Assembly: GCA_040905045.1 (NCBI GenBank)
Contig: JBBDSH010000081.1
Location: forward strand, 26,905 to 90,904
Reading direction: 5' to 3'
Origin: JBBDSH01 sp040905045
GTDB lineage: Bacteria; Pseudomonadota; Gammaproteobacteria; Eutrophobiales; Eutrophobiaceae
DNA length: 64,000 nt
Part shown: piece by piece, positions 27,872 through 38,014 of the stretch
How the letters are laid out: each line of letters begins with the position of its first letter
How positions within the stretch are numbered: position 1 is the first letter of the stretch
Made by a program: the position numbers and the translations under genes
Notes under the pieces: generated by a model
Seen by the model: only the letters and a program-made list of their open reading frames with translations
The model's database searches: none
Told to the model about the DNA's origin: nothing

Positions 27872-28786
27872 TCACTCTTCCGGCGGTGACATTAATTCCG
27901 GCGGCACACCCATCTCCCCGGCACCGTGCAATCCGAAACCGGGGCCCCGGGTCAGCCACAGCAGGATTCTGCCCTTGTACTCCGGATAACGGCGTGTCAT
28001 CTCCCGGGCGATCTCGGGCACGCGGACGCCGGGCCGGGCCACCTCGCGGTAATCCTTCATGTAGGCGATGATCTCATCGAACAGTTCCGGCCCCGAGATC
28101 GGACCGTGGCCGGGATAGATGGTCTCCACCGGCCCGGTGGCATTGCGGAGATACCCCAGCGCCTCGATCCAGAGATCCGGGTTGTCCACGTCGGCGAAAT
28201 AACTGTGGCTGTCGGCAAACATGAGATCACCGGCTATCAGCGCTTTTGCCGACGGGATATAAAACGCCGTGGCCTCAATGGTCTCCGCCGGCGGCAGATC
28301 CACGAACAGGATGTCATGACCTTCCAGTTCAATACCGTGTCCGGTAAAAATCTCCGGAACCACTGATTCTTCCGGCATGGTTTCCGCCGGCATCAGTTCC
28401 TGCCAGTGACGGCGCTTGGACGGAAAGGCGTATTTGATCTCGTCGCGGATGGGTTCACGCGCCAGTACCCGGGCATCGGGGAAACGCTCAACCACTGGAT
28501 TCAGTCCCATGTAATGGTCGGGATGATCGTGAGTAATCAGGATCGTGGTCAGCCGGCGACCGGACTGTTCGATCATGTCGGCCAGTTTCTCGCCCTCGCT
28601 CAGCCACCACTGGCCGTCCACCAGCACCGCCTCCTCTTCGCCCATGATCAACACCGAGTTGGGAAACAGGGACGGATCCACGCCGGTGAACATGCGGAAT
28701 TCCAGTTCGCCGCCATCTTTAGAGTAAGCACTCCATGCCGAAAGCATGAATATCGCAAAAACGAATAAAGTTATTTTTCTCGACAT
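27872..28786 (-). CDS. MBL-fold metallo-hydrolase, exported
   Basis: A 304-residue metallo-beta-lactamase-fold protein. The first 23 residues (MSRKITLFVFAIFMLSAWSAYS) form a Sec signal, so it is periplasmic. THDHPDHYMG carries the HxHxDH zinc motif, followed by DLMFADSHSY and YPGHGPISG. The ATG at 28786 is chosen because the signal peptide begins there. Relatives include quinoprotein-associated and lactonase-type hydrolases. Standing just upstream of the MetE-like, AraC, TonB and PQQ genes, it may process the imported substrate, but this is inference. Confidence 0.87.
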   Translation of the reverse strand: MSRKITLFVFAIFMLSAWSAYSKDGGELEFRMFTGVDPSLFPNSVLIMGEEEAVLVDGQWWLSEGEKLADMIEQSGRRLTTILITHDHPDHYMGLNPVVERFPDARVLAREPIRDEIKYAFPSKRRHWQELMPAETMPEESVVPEIFTGHGIELEGHDILFVDLPPAETIEATAFYIPSAKALIAGDLMFADSHSYFADVDNPDLWIEALGYLRNATGPVETIYPGHGPISGPELFDEIIAYMKDYREVARPGVRVPEIAREMTRRYPEYKGRILLWLTRGPGFGLHGAGEMGVPPELMSPPEE

Positions 28787-28808
28787 TGTATTATCTCGTA
28801 TTGATTTC

Positions 28809-28839
28809 CCCGCATTGCGCTGCGCTTCATGCGGGCTAC
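28809..28839. repeat. 31-bp palindromic repeat (CCCGCATTGCG... family)
   Basis: CCCGCAT and ATGCGGG form a stem around a GC-rich loop, ending in CTAC. A second member with compensating changes (CCCGGAT/ATCCGGG) lies at 46525-46555. Paired changes in both arms suggest the fold, not the sequence, is kept. Confidence 0.75.
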
Positions 28840-28860
28840 GTACTACGTACTGATTATTTA

Positions 28861-28917
28861 GCCCGAGGCCTGTGCCGGACAACGATCCGGTAGCGGACCT
28901 CCTGCAACCTTCATTTC
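28861..28917. repeat. 57-bp direct repeat, copy 1
   Basis: The first 35 bp (GCCCGAGGCCTGTGCCGG...) are identical to 29095-29129; the remaining 22 bp differ at a few places. It contains the stem CCGGACAACGATCCGG. The gap 28787-29201 holds only repeats and no credible gene. Confidence 0.88.
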
Positions 28918-29054
28918 TCCAAAGTGGGTAAAACCCTGGTTGTGGGAGATTCTATGTCTCCATGCAATACTTTTTTGTATTTTCTTGAATCGTTGTATTC
29001 GGCCCGTGGTCGAGCCTCCCACAAGCTCCGTTTCACTCTGGAGTCAAACCTTGC

Positions 29055-29084
29055 TTGTGGGAGCGGCGACCGTGCCGCGAATAA
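29055..29084. repeat. REP-like palindrome
   Basis: GCGGCGACCGTGCCGC forms a short hairpin within a TTGTGGGAGCGG... context that resembles REP elements of pseudomonads and relatives. Weak assignment, as only one copy is in the window. Confidence 0.45.
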
Positions 29085-29094
29085 ACGCAATTCG

Positions 29095-29151
29095 GCCCGA
29101 GGCCTGTGCCGGACAACGATCCGGTAGCGCGCCGCCTGCAACCTTCGTTTC
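29095..29151. repeat. 57-bp direct repeat, copy 2
   Basis: Second copy of the repeat at 28861, starting 234 bp after it. Differences cluster in the segment after position 35. It is immediately followed by the TTCTTAC heptamer array. Confidence 0.88.
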
Positions 29152-29153
29152 AC

Positions 29154-29195
29154 TTCTTACTTCTTACTTCTTACTTCTTACTTCTTACTCCTGAC
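29154..29195. repeat. Heptamer tandem repeat (TTCTTAC family)
   Basis: Five perfect TTCTTAC units and one degenerate unit (TCCTGAC). It ends 6 bp before the stop codon end of the E1 beta gene, so it sits in that gene's 3' flank. Confidence 0.92.
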
Positions 29196-29201
29196 TGCCG
29201 T

Positions 29202-30209
29202 TCAGCCGTTCATTAACTCACGAACCGCCGTCTCAATCTTCTCCTGCGACGGCACATACAACGCCTCCAGCACCGGCGAGGCGGGTACCGGCGTATGCGG
29301 CGCGGTGATCTTCTTCGGCGGCGCCAGCAGCGATCCCAATTCCTCTTCCGCAACACGGCTAATGACCTCCGAGGCCAGACTGCATAATGGATTGGCCTCG
29401 TCCACCACCACCAGACGCCCGGTATGGGCAACGCTTTCCAGGATCACTTCCGTGTCCAGGGGCGAGGTGGTACGGGGGTCGATCACATCCAGGGAGATCT
29501 CGCCGGCCAGCTTGTCCGCTACCTTGTTGGCAAACTGCACCATGCGCCCGAACGCCACCACGGTCACGTCATCGCCTTCGCGGGTGACATTGGCCTCGCC
29601 CAGGGGAATGGTATAGGCCTCGTCCGGTACTTCGCCTTCGTCGTCGTACATGACCTTGTGTTCCATGAAGATCACGGGATCGTCATCGCGAATGGCCGAA
29701 ATCAACAGGCCCTTGGCATCGTATGGTGAGGACGGCAACGCCACTTTAAGGCCCGGTATATGGGTAAAGATGGGCCAAAGGGCCTGGGAGTGCTGGGCGG
29801 CGGCGCCGAAACCGGCGCCGGTCATGCAGCGCACCACCATGGGCGTACTGGCCTGGCCGCCGAACATGTAACGGAATTTGGCGGCCTGATTGAACATCTG
29901 GTCGAAACACACACCCAGAAAGTCGGCGAACATCATCTCCGCCACGGGACGCAGCCCGGTCAGAGCGCCGCCGGCGGCCGAGCCAATAATAGCGCTCTCG
30001 GAAATGGGTGTATCGATAACCCGGTCCGGACCGTATTTCTGGAACAGCCCGCCGGTAATGCCCATAATGCCGCCGCCGGCACCGGGATTATTGGCGGAAC
30101 CGCCATGACCGCCGACAATATCCTCACCGATAAGGATAACCCGCGGATCCCGCCCCATTTCGTGGTCCAGGGCCTCGTTAATTGCAACTCTGAAACTCTT
30201 GACACTCAT
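29202..30209 (-). CDS. 2-oxoacid/acetoin dehydrogenase E1 component, beta subunit
   Basis: A 335-residue transketolase-like E1 beta subunit. It starts VKSFRVAINEALDHEMGRDPRVILIGEDIV, continues with DTPISESAIIGSAAGGALTGLRPVAEMMF, and ends with a transketolase C-domain (DVIDPRTTSPLDTEVILES). It pairs with E1 alpha to decarboxylate a 2-oxo acid, or cleave acetoin, using ThDP and reductively acylate E2. AGGGG precedes the start by 8 nt, and the E1 alpha gene ends 15 bp upstream. Pyruvate, acetoin or branched-chain substrates cannot be separated from sequence alone. Confidence 0.93.
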   Translation of the reverse strand: MSVKSFRVAINEALDHEMGRDPRVILIGEDIVGGHGGSANNPGAGGGIMGITGGLFQKYGPDRVIDTPISESAIIGSAAGGALTGLRPVAEMMFADFLGVCFDQMFNQAAKFRYMFGGQASTPMVVRCMTGAGFGAAAQHSQALWPIFTHIPGLKVALPSSPYDAKGLLISAIRDDDPVIFMEHKVMYDDEGEVPDEAYTIPLGEANVTREGDDVTVVAFGRMVQFANKVADKLAGEISLDVIDPRTTSPLDTEVILESVAHTGRLVVVDEANPLCSLASEVISRVAEEELGSLLAPPKKITAPHTPVPASPVLEALYVPSQEKIETAVRELMNG

Positions 30210-30224
30210 TCTTGTTTACCCCTG

Positions 30225-31199
30225 TCAGTAAGACGTGTAGACATCGGTGGTTAAATCTTCGGGGGCCGGCGGCGGCGCGGCCAAGGCCTCTTCCACGGAT
30301 GAATCGATCAATTCCAGCACTTCCTTGTCGATGGCATTCAACTCCGCCGCCTTGAGCCATTTCTTTTTGGTTACTACTACATCGCGGAATTTTTTCAGGC
30401 AGTCCTTTTTTTCCTGCAGTTCCTTGATCTCGTCCAGATTGCGATAGGTCTGTGGATCCCCTTCGAAATGGCCGCGCCAGCGTTCCGCCACGCATTCCAC
30501 CGCCGAGGGGCCCTCGCCGTTACGGGCCCGTTTCACCGCCTCACCAACGGCTTCGTAGACGGCAAAGAAATCGGTGCCGTCCACCTTCACCGCCGGCATA
30601 CCGAAGGCGGCGGTGCGGCTGGTGAGATCACCACTGCCCAGGTGGTAATCGATACCGGTATGCTCGCCGTAACCGTTGTTCTCGATGGCGAAGATCAGCG
30701 GCAGCTTCAGTACCACGGCGAAGTTCATGGATTCGAACACCGTGCCCTGATTGGTGGCGCCATCGCCGCCGAAGGCCACGGCGACATTGCCGTTCTTCTG
30801 CACCTTCGCCGACAGGGCGGCACCCACGGCCAGCGGCGCGCCGGCGCCAACAATGGCGTTGGCGCCGAGCATGCCCTTGCTGATATCGGCAATGTGCATG
30901 GAACCGCCCTTGCCCTTGCAAGTACCGTCACGCTTGCAGAACAGTTCCAGCATCATCTTGCGTACATCGCAGCCCTTGGCAATACAGTGGCCGTGACCCC
31001 GGTGAGTCGAAGAGATGGCGTCGGCATCGGTCAGGTGCATGCAGACACCGGTGGCCACCGCCTCCTGGCCCATGTACAGATGGGTGAAACCGGGCACCGT
31101 TCCCGCCTCGAATTCCTTGGCGATACGCGCCTCGAATTCCCGGATGGTCTTCATGATCCGGTAGGCCTTCAGTAATTGGTCTTTGTTTGGTTCCATCAT
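30225..31199 (-). CDS. 2-oxoacid/acetoin dehydrogenase E1 component, alpha subunit
   Basis: About 324 residues of E1 alpha type. GFTHLYMGQEAVATGVCMHL is near residue 40, STHRGHGHCIAKG near 70, the ThDP/Mg motif GGDGATNQG near 140 with ENNGYGEHT about 30 residues later. The spacing and the HLYxGQEA segment resemble acetoin-type E1 alpha. Three ATG codons stand in a row; GGAGA is too close to the first (31202), so the second (31199) is used here. It is separated from the E3 gene by a heptamer hairpin and is followed at once by E1 beta. Confidence 0.92.
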   Translation of the reverse strand: MMEPNKDQLLKAYRIMKTIREFEARIAKEFEAGTVPGFTHLYMGQEAVATGVCMHLTDADAISSTHRGHGHCIAKGCDVRKMMLELFCKRDGTCKGKGGSMHIADISKGMLGANAIVGAGAPLAVGAALSAKVQKNGNVAVAFGGDGATNQGTVFESMNFAVVLKLPLIFAIENNGYGEHTGIDYHLGSGDLTSRTAAFGMPAVKVDGTDFFAVYEAVGEAVKRARNGEGPSAVECVAERWRGHFEGDPQTYRNLDEIKELQEKKDCLKKFRDVVVTKKKWLKAAELNAIDKEVLELIDSSVEEALAAPPPAPEDLTTDVYTSY

Positions 31200-31247
31200 C
31201 ATTCTCCGCAGTAACGCTCTCGTTTGTTCTTGCAGCTAACTTTAAGA

Positions 31248-31343
31248 GTAAGGAGCAAGAAGTGAGGTGTGAGGAGTAAAACACAAATCATTATAATGCC
31301 CGATCAACGCCTCACTCCTCACTCCTTACGCCTCACTCCTCAC

Positions 31344-31346
<3 letters not shown>
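31248..31346. repeat. Heptamer inverted repeat (GTGAGGA/TCACTCC arms)
   Basis: Left arm units GTAAGGA, GCAAGAA, GTGAGGT, GTGAGGA (31248-31275); right arm TCACTCC, TCACTCC, TTACGCC, TCACTCC, TCACTCA (31312-31346). The arms are imperfect complements around a 36-bp loop. The outer end supplies the TGA stop codon of the E3 gene. Confidence 0.92.
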
Positions 31347-32747
<1,401 letters not shown>

Positions 32748-32750
32748 GCC

Positions 32751-34292
32751 TCAGGCGCTCATGAGTCCCGGGTGTTCGATGACGCGCACCAGTGCCTGCA
32801 TGAACCGGGCCCCGACGGCGCCGTCAATCACCCGGTGATCCAAGGATAATGACAGTGTCAGCATGGCGGCGACTTCCGGCTCACCGTCCTTGACGATGAC
32901 CCGTTCCTCACCGGCGCCCACGGCGAGGATGGCACACTGGGGCGGGTTGATAATGGCGTCGAACTGTTTCAGGCCGAACATGCCCAGATTGGATACCGTG
33001 AACGTGCCGCCCTCGAATTCCTCCTGTTTCAGGGTGCCGGCCCGGGCCTTCGTCACCAGTTCCCGGGCTTCGTTGGAAATGGCCGCCACACCCTTGTGAT
33101 TGGCGCAACGGATGACGGGGGTGATGAGACCGGCATCCAGGGCAACGGCCATGGCCACATCCGCGTCGCGGAAACGGTGAATGGTGTCGCCGTGCAACTG
33201 CACATTACAGTCCGGCACCTGCATCAGTGCCGTGGCACAGCACTTGATCAACAGATCATTAACGCTGATATTGGCTTCACTGAGGGAATCATTGAGTTCT
33301 CGCCGCAGGGCCAGCAGGGCATCCAGATTGGCATCGGCCACCAGACGGTAATGGGGAATATCGATCTTGGACTGCTGCAGGCGCCGGCCGATGGTCTGGC
33401 GCAGGCCGCTCATGGGGATTTCTTCCACGACCTGACCATCGACGCCGGCGACATGGGCATCGCCAACCCGGCCGCCGCCCCGGCGCCGCAACTCCAGTGC
33501 CTCCACGTCGGCCTTGCTGACCCGGCTGCGGCTGCCCGATACGCGGCAGTCGTGCAGGTTGATACTTTTCTGTTTCGCCAGCCGCCGCGCCAGCGGTGTG
33601 GCCGGTACGCCGGAATCGTCCGCCAGACTGGCCGGCTGCCGGATTTCATCCCGGCCTTCCCTGCGCACCGCAATGGAACCGCCGGCCGCGGACACCGCCT
33701 TTTCAATGTCTTCCACGGTGACGCGGTCATGGCGGCCGCTGCCTTTGATATTAGTCAGATTGATACCATGCTTTTCGGCCAGGCGCCGGGCGTGGGGTGT
33801 GGCGGCGACACCGCTGTCGTCACCGCCGCTTTGCAAAGACTCGGGAATACCACCGCGTGCCGGTTGGGGTTGGGCAACGGCCGGCGAGGACGATGCGGAT
33901 GCCGCCGCCGGTTTTTCCCGGCGCGGTTCCTGCCCGGGTTCCGCGTCAGCCTGTTTCGGTGCCGGGGCCTCCGAATCACGAGCGGGAACGGCGCCGGGCT
34001 TAGTCTTGAAGGAGGCGATGAATTCATCGACGTCTTCCCTTGACGCATCCTTGTCGCCGATCACCGCCAGCAATCCGCCCACGGGCAGAGTCTCGTCCGT
34101 CTTTGCAACCAGGCGATGCACGGTTCCGGCGACGTGGGTCTCCATGACATTGACGATCTTGCTGGATTCGATCTCGGCCACCTCGTCACCGGGACTGACC
34201 TCATCCCCTTCCTTGACCAGCCAGTTCACCAGAGTGCCCTCTTCCATCGCCATGCCCCACTTGGGCACCGTCAGTGCCTTGATTTCACTCAT
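32751..34292 (-). CDS. Dihydrolipoamide acyltransferase (E2) with two peripheral-subunit-binding domains
   Basis: A 513-residue E2. One lipoyl domain (residues 1-80, lipoyl Lys45 in IESSKIVN), a Pro/Ala-rich linker, then two consecutive E1/E3-binding domains: residues about 163-200 (VAATPHARRLAEKHGINL) and 229-266 (VPATPLARRLAKQKSINL). The acyltransferase core follows, with LDHRVIDGAVGARFM near the C-terminus. Most E2 chains have only one such binding domain. It heads the E2-E3-E1alpha-E1beta series. The lipoyl site lacks the usual Asp (DKA), reading SSKIV instead. Confidence 0.93.
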   Translation of the reverse strand: MSEIKALTVPKWGMAMEEGTLVNWLVKEGDEVSPGDEVAEIESSKIVNVMETHVAGTVHRLVAKTDETLPVGGLLAVIGDKDASREDVDEFIASFKTKPGAVPARDSEAPAPKQADAEPGQEPRREKPAAASASSSPAVAQPQPARGGIPESLQSGGDDSGVAATPHARRLAEKHGINLTNIKGSGRHDRVTVEDIEKAVSAAGGSIAVRREGRDEIRQPASLADDSGVPATPLARRLAKQKSINLHDCRVSGSRSRVSKADVEALELRRRGGGRVGDAHVAGVDGQVVEEIPMSGLRQTIGRRLQQSKIDIPHYRLVADANLDALLALRRELNDSLSEANISVNDLLIKCCATALMQVPDCNVQLHGDTIHRFRDADVAMAVALDAGLITPVIRCANHKGVAAISNEARELVTKARAGTLKQEEFEGGTFTVSNLGMFGLKQFDAIINPPQCAILAVGAGEERVIVKDGEPEVAAMLTLSLSLDHRVIDGAVGARFMQALVRVIEHPGLMSA

Positions 34293-34680
34293 GTACCACG
34301 CCTCCCCTCCGGGAACCCGTTTGTCATTTGGTATTGGAAAGTTATATCCGCCGGGCGGTATCCATGAAACTGTATCGTGAACTGAATCCGGACTCCAGTT
34401 TCTATAACTGTTGAAAACACAAAATCACCCACTCCGAACCGGTTCGGCATTGCCGCATTGCGCTCAGTCGAAGAACGGCAGACCCAGTTGCAGCGTGCAG
34501 TATCGACGAAGTTTGATACGCGAGTGATGTCATCCGGTAGAACACCGATGCAGAACACTGCTGAACTCATGCGATTATTGCCCGGACTCTCGCTCAGGGT
34601 ATTTTCATACGGTATGCTGCTGATACGCTCGGGAACAATACTTTACAATCGGGCGTTGTTCCAACCAATGGAGAAAATCA
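34293..34680. other. Divergent intergenic region without a recognisable gene
   Basis: This 388-bp gap separates the E2 gene (minus) from the MDR gene (plus). It carries no convincing coding region, heptamer array or long hairpin. A TACAAT sequence near 34643 could serve as a -10 box for the plus operon, and GGAG lies 7 nt before the MDR start, but no good -35 was seen. Confidence 0.5.
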
Positions 34681-35673
34681 ATGGCCAGGATAGTGAGATT
34701 CTATGAATACGGCGGACCGGAAGTCCTGAAACTGGAGGATGCGGAACCGACCGAGCCGGGACCCGGCGAGGTTCGCATCAAGGTCGATGCCATGGGCCTG
34801 AACCGGGCCGAGGTCATGTTCCACTACGGCCAGTATATGCCCGCAAAGGCGTTTCCCTCGCGTATCGGCTACGAATGCTCGGGGACGGTGGAGGCCGTGG
34901 GCGGTGACGTCAGTAATGTAAAAGTCGGCGACAAGGTCAGCACCATCCCGGCTTTCGATATGAGCGAACACGGCGTCTACGGCGAAAGCGCCACCGTACC
35001 CGCCCACGCCGTCGCCCATTATCCGGACAACCTGGACCCGGTCCGGGGCACGGCCATCTGGATGCAGTATCTGACCGCCTGGGGCGGATTGATCCGCGTC
35101 GGTAATCTTCAGGCCGGCGGCAGCGCCATCATTACCGCCGCCAGCAGCAGCGTCGGTATCGCCGCCATCCAGATCTGCAGGATGATAGGCGCCACGGCCA
35201 TCGCCACCACGCGCACCGCCGCCAAGAAACAGTCGTTGCTGGATCACGGCGCCGACCACGTCATCGTCACCGACGAGGAAGACCTGCCAGAGAGGGTTAT
35301 GTCGATTACCGGCGATACCGGCGCCGACGTGGCCTTCGACCCCGTCGCCGGCCCCATGCTGGAAACCCTGGCCAACGCGGTCCGGCCGCACGGCATTATT
35401 ATTCCCTATGGTTCACTCCATAACGGCCCGACCAACCTGCCCATCCTGCCCCTGGCCATGAAAGGCATCAACGTACGGCCCTACGTGCTGTTCGAATTCA
35501 CTTTCGACCCGGAACAACTGGAGGCCGGCAAGCAGTTTGTCTATGATGGCCTGCAGTGGGGCAAGCTGGAACCCGTGATTGATCGCACCTTCAAACTGGA
35601 CGAAATTGTCGATGCCCATCGCTACATGGAATCCAACGAACAACTGGGCAAGATCGTCGTAACCACCCAATAA
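34681..35673 (+). CDS. MDR-type quinone oxidoreductase/zinc-free alcohol dehydrogenase
   Basis: A 330-residue medium-chain dehydrogenase/reductase. It begins ARIVRFYEYGGPEVLKLEDAE, shows SRIGYECSGTVEAVG and the nucleotide-binding ITAASSSVGIAAIQICR, and continues with LDHGADHVIVTDEED. The catalytic Cys and His zinc ligands of true alcohol dehydrogenases are not in their usual places, so a zinc-free quinone reductase type is more likely. It heads the operon that ends in the biotin carboxylase. GGAG lies 7 nt before the ATG. Confidence 0.88.
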   Translation: MARIVRFYEYGGPEVLKLEDAEPTEPGPGEVRIKVDAMGLNRAEVMFHYGQYMPAKAFPSRIGYECSGTVEAVGGDVSNVKVGDKVSTIPAFDMSEHGVYGESATVPAHAVAHYPDNLDPVRGTAIWMQYLTAWGGLIRVGNLQAGGSAIITAASSSVGIAAIQICRMIGATAIATTRTAAKKQSLLDHGADHVIVTDEEDLPERVMSITGDTGADVAFDPVAGPMLETLANAVRPHGIIIPYGSLHNGPTNLPILPLAMKGINVRPYVLFEFTFDPEQLEAGKQFVYDGLQWGKLEPVIDRTFKLDEIVDAHRYMESNEQLGKIVVTTQ

Positions 35674-35709
35674 GATGCTCCGGATTTCGATACAAAGGAA
35701 AACAGCCCT

Positions 35710-36603
35710 ATGACTTACGCCATAGACGTCCATATCCACGCCGATGCCGACAGCCGCGTTATCTGCGGCCGTGCCGAGGAGTTCCGCGATGCCGCGGTCA
35801 AATACTTCAACGCCAAGTTCGAGGAACAGACAATCGACCAGACCGCCGATATGTACCGGGAGTTGGACATGATGGCGGTGCTGTTCGCCCTGGATTCCTC
35901 CTCCGGCGCCGGCATACCGCCCATCACCAATGACTTCGTCGCCAAGGCCGTCAAGGACAACCCCGATGTCTACATCGGCTTCGCCAGCGTCGACCCCTGG
36001 CGCGGCGTCATGGCCGTGGACGAAGTGAAACGGGCAATGGAAGAACTGGGCCTGAAGGGCTTCAAGTTTCACCCGGCCACCCAGGCCTTCTACCCCAACG
36101 ACAAGCGCTTCTATCCCATCTACGAGGCGATTGCCAAATACGATAACATCCCCATGCTGTTCCACACCGGCACCACCGGCATCGGCGCCGGCATGCCCGG
36201 CGGCGGCGGCATCAAGCTGGATTCCTCGCGGCCGATTCCCTATATGGACGATGTGGCCGCGGACTTCCCCGACACGCCCATGATCCTGGCGCACCCGTCC
36301 TGGCCCTGGGAAAACGACGCCCTGGCCATGGCCGTTCACAAGACCAACGTCTACATCGACCTGTCCGGCTGGTCACCGAAATATTTCCCGGAATCCGTGA
36401 TCCGATATGCCAATTCGAAGCTGCAGGACAAGATCCTGTTCGGATCGGATTTCCCGTTGATCTCGCCGCAACGCTGGCTGCGTGACTTTGAGAAGGCGCC
36501 GTTCAAAGACGAGGTGCGGCCCAAGATCCTGTTTGAAAACGCCAATAAACTGCTGGGCCTGAACCTGACACGTACCGACGCCCCGGCCGGGATATACGAC
36601 TGA
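35710..36603 (+). CDS. Amidohydrolase 2 family protein (ACMSD-like)
   Basis: A 297-residue metal-dependent TIM barrel of the aminocarboxymuconate-semialdehyde decarboxylase type. IDVHIHADAD supplies the first metal ligands, KGFKFHPATQAFYPND and MLFHTGTTGIG hold central His residues, LAHPSWPWENDAL another, and LFGSDFPLISPQRWL the late Asp. The family contains non-oxidative decarboxylases, hydratases and lactonases acting on carboxylated rings or dicarboxylates. It follows the MDR gene by 36 bp and precedes the Tm-1-like gene by 171 bp. Confidence 0.88.
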   Translation: MTYAIDVHIHADADSRVICGRAEEFRDAAVKYFNAKFEEQTIDQTADMYRELDMMAVLFALDSSSGAGIPPITNDFVAKAVKDNPDVYIGFASVDPWRGVMAVDEVKRAMEELGLKGFKFHPATQAFYPNDKRFYPIYEAIAKYDNIPMLFHTGTTGIGAGMPGGGGIKLDSSRPIPYMDDVAADFPDTPMILAHPSWPWENDALAMAVHKTNVYIDLSGWSPKYFPESVIRYANSKLQDKILFGSDFPLISPQRWLRDFEKAPFKDEVRPKILFENANKLLGLNLTRTDAPAGIYD

Positions 36604-36774
36604 CGCCCGGCCTGAAAATAACCGGATAATGCATTACCATATACCGACGTAAACACTGTAACTTTCGCTGTGGCGGATTTCTTCACCGCCGTCAGACAGA
36701 ATCCGTCGCGCCCGCGACGAGTTCCATTCGATAACAGGCTGCTATTGCCGTGGGTGTAATACGGGGGAACATAA

Positions 36775-37998
36775 ATGAGTGATAAACCGAAAGTCCTGTT
36801 GATTGTCACCCTCGATACGAAAGAGGTTGAAGCCCGATATCTGCGCGATTGCCTGGAAGAAGCCGGCGTTGATGTTATCCATATGGATCCCAGCATCCGG
36901 CGCAATGTCGGCGGCGCAGAGATCTCGCCCGATGACATCGCTGCGGCGGCCGGAACCGACATGGAATCGGTTCGGGCATTGAAACACGAGGGCAAGTGCC
37001 AGGCCGTCATGATCGAGGGCGCCATCAAGTGCGCCCACCAGATTCACGACGAAGTCGGGCTAGGCGGCATACTTTCTATCGGCGGCTCAATGGGCACCAC
37101 CCTGGCCACCACCATCATGAAGACCTTTCCCTACGGCCTGCCCAAGGTCATGATTTCCACCATGGCCTCGGGCATGACCGCGCCCTTTGTCGGCACGAAA
37201 GACATCACCATGGTCAATGCCGTCTGTGACATCTCGGGACTTAATTCCATCACCCGCGATGTCTACCGCAACGGCGCCCTGGCCATGGCCGGCATGGCCA
37301 AAGGTTACAAACCCGGCAGTGAAAACGGCAAACCCCTGGTCCTGGTCAGCACCCTGGGCACCACGGAAAAATGCTGCGCCCGCGTCCGCACCCGGCTGGA
37401 AGAGAAAGGCTACGAGGTCATGGTTTTTCATACCACCGGAGCCGGCGGCCAGACCCTGGAGGCCATTGTGCAGGAACGGCCGGTGGCCGCCGTGGTGGAT
37501 ATGTCGCTGGTGGAGATCATCGACCTTCTTAACGGCGGCCTCTGCAGCGCCGGACCGGATCGAGGCAAGGCGGCGCTGCGGAAAGGCGTGCCCACAATCT
37601 TCGCGCCGGGCAACGTGGATTTCATTATCGCCGGCCCCATCGAACAGGCCAGGGAACAGTTTCCGGGCAAGCGTTACCATGTCCATAATGCCGCACTGAC
37701 CGCGGTGCGGACCGAGGAAAAAGAACTCAAGGCCTTTGCCGAACACATGGCCGGTATCATCGCCGAAGCCAGGGGGCCGGTCAGTTTCTATGTGCCCCTC
37801 AAGGGTTTTTCCAATCACGACAGTCCTGAAGGCCATCTGCATGACCTGTCCCTGCCTCCGGTGCTGGCGAAACACCTGAGAAACAACCTGCCGGCCGGTG
37901 TCGATACACATGAGCTGGATTACCACATCAACGATCCGGAGTTCGCCGACGCCCTGGTGGAACAGGTGCTGGCGTACACCCAACAGACAACAAACTGA
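36775..37998 (+). CDS. Tm-1-like ATP-binding domain protein (UPF0261 family)
   Basis: A 407-residue protein of the UPF0261 type, which shares the ATP-binding fold of the tomato Tm-1 resistance protein. It shows PKVLLIVTLDTKEVEARYL at the start, then GLGGILSIGGSMGTTLATTIMK, STMASGMTAPFVGTKD, LVSTLGTTEKCCARVR, FHTTGAGGQTLEAI and FAPGNVDFIIAGP. Bacterial members often neighbour a TIM-barrel partner, which is absent here. Their biochemical function is not known. Directly followed (16 bp) by the biotin carrier gene, so a link with the carboxylase is likely. Confidence 0.9.
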   Translation: MSDKPKVLLIVTLDTKEVEARYLRDCLEEAGVDVIHMDPSIRRNVGGAEISPDDIAAAAGTDMESVRALKHEGKCQAVMIEGAIKCAHQIHDEVGLGGILSIGGSMGTTLATTIMKTFPYGLPKVMISTMASGMTAPFVGTKDITMVNAVCDISGLNSITRDVYRNGALAMAGMAKGYKPGSENGKPLVLVSTLGTTEKCCARVRTRLEEKGYEVMVFHTTGAGGQTLEAIVQERPVAAVVDMSLVEIIDLLNGGLCSAGPDRGKAALRKGVPTIFAPGNVDFIIAGPIEQAREQFPGKRYHVHNAALTAVRTEEKELKAFAEHMAGIIAEARGPVSFYVPLKGFSNHDSPEGHLHDLSLPPVLAKHLRNNLPAGVDTHELDYHINDPEFADALVEQVLAYTQQTTN

Positions 37999-38014
37999 TA
38001 ACCGCTAATCAATC

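Noticed and set aside
34458..34706. Plus-strand open frame of 82 codons between the E2 and MDR genes
   Set aside because: It overlaps the MDR start, has no ribosome-binding site, no recognisable motif and an atypical composition; treated as non-coding.
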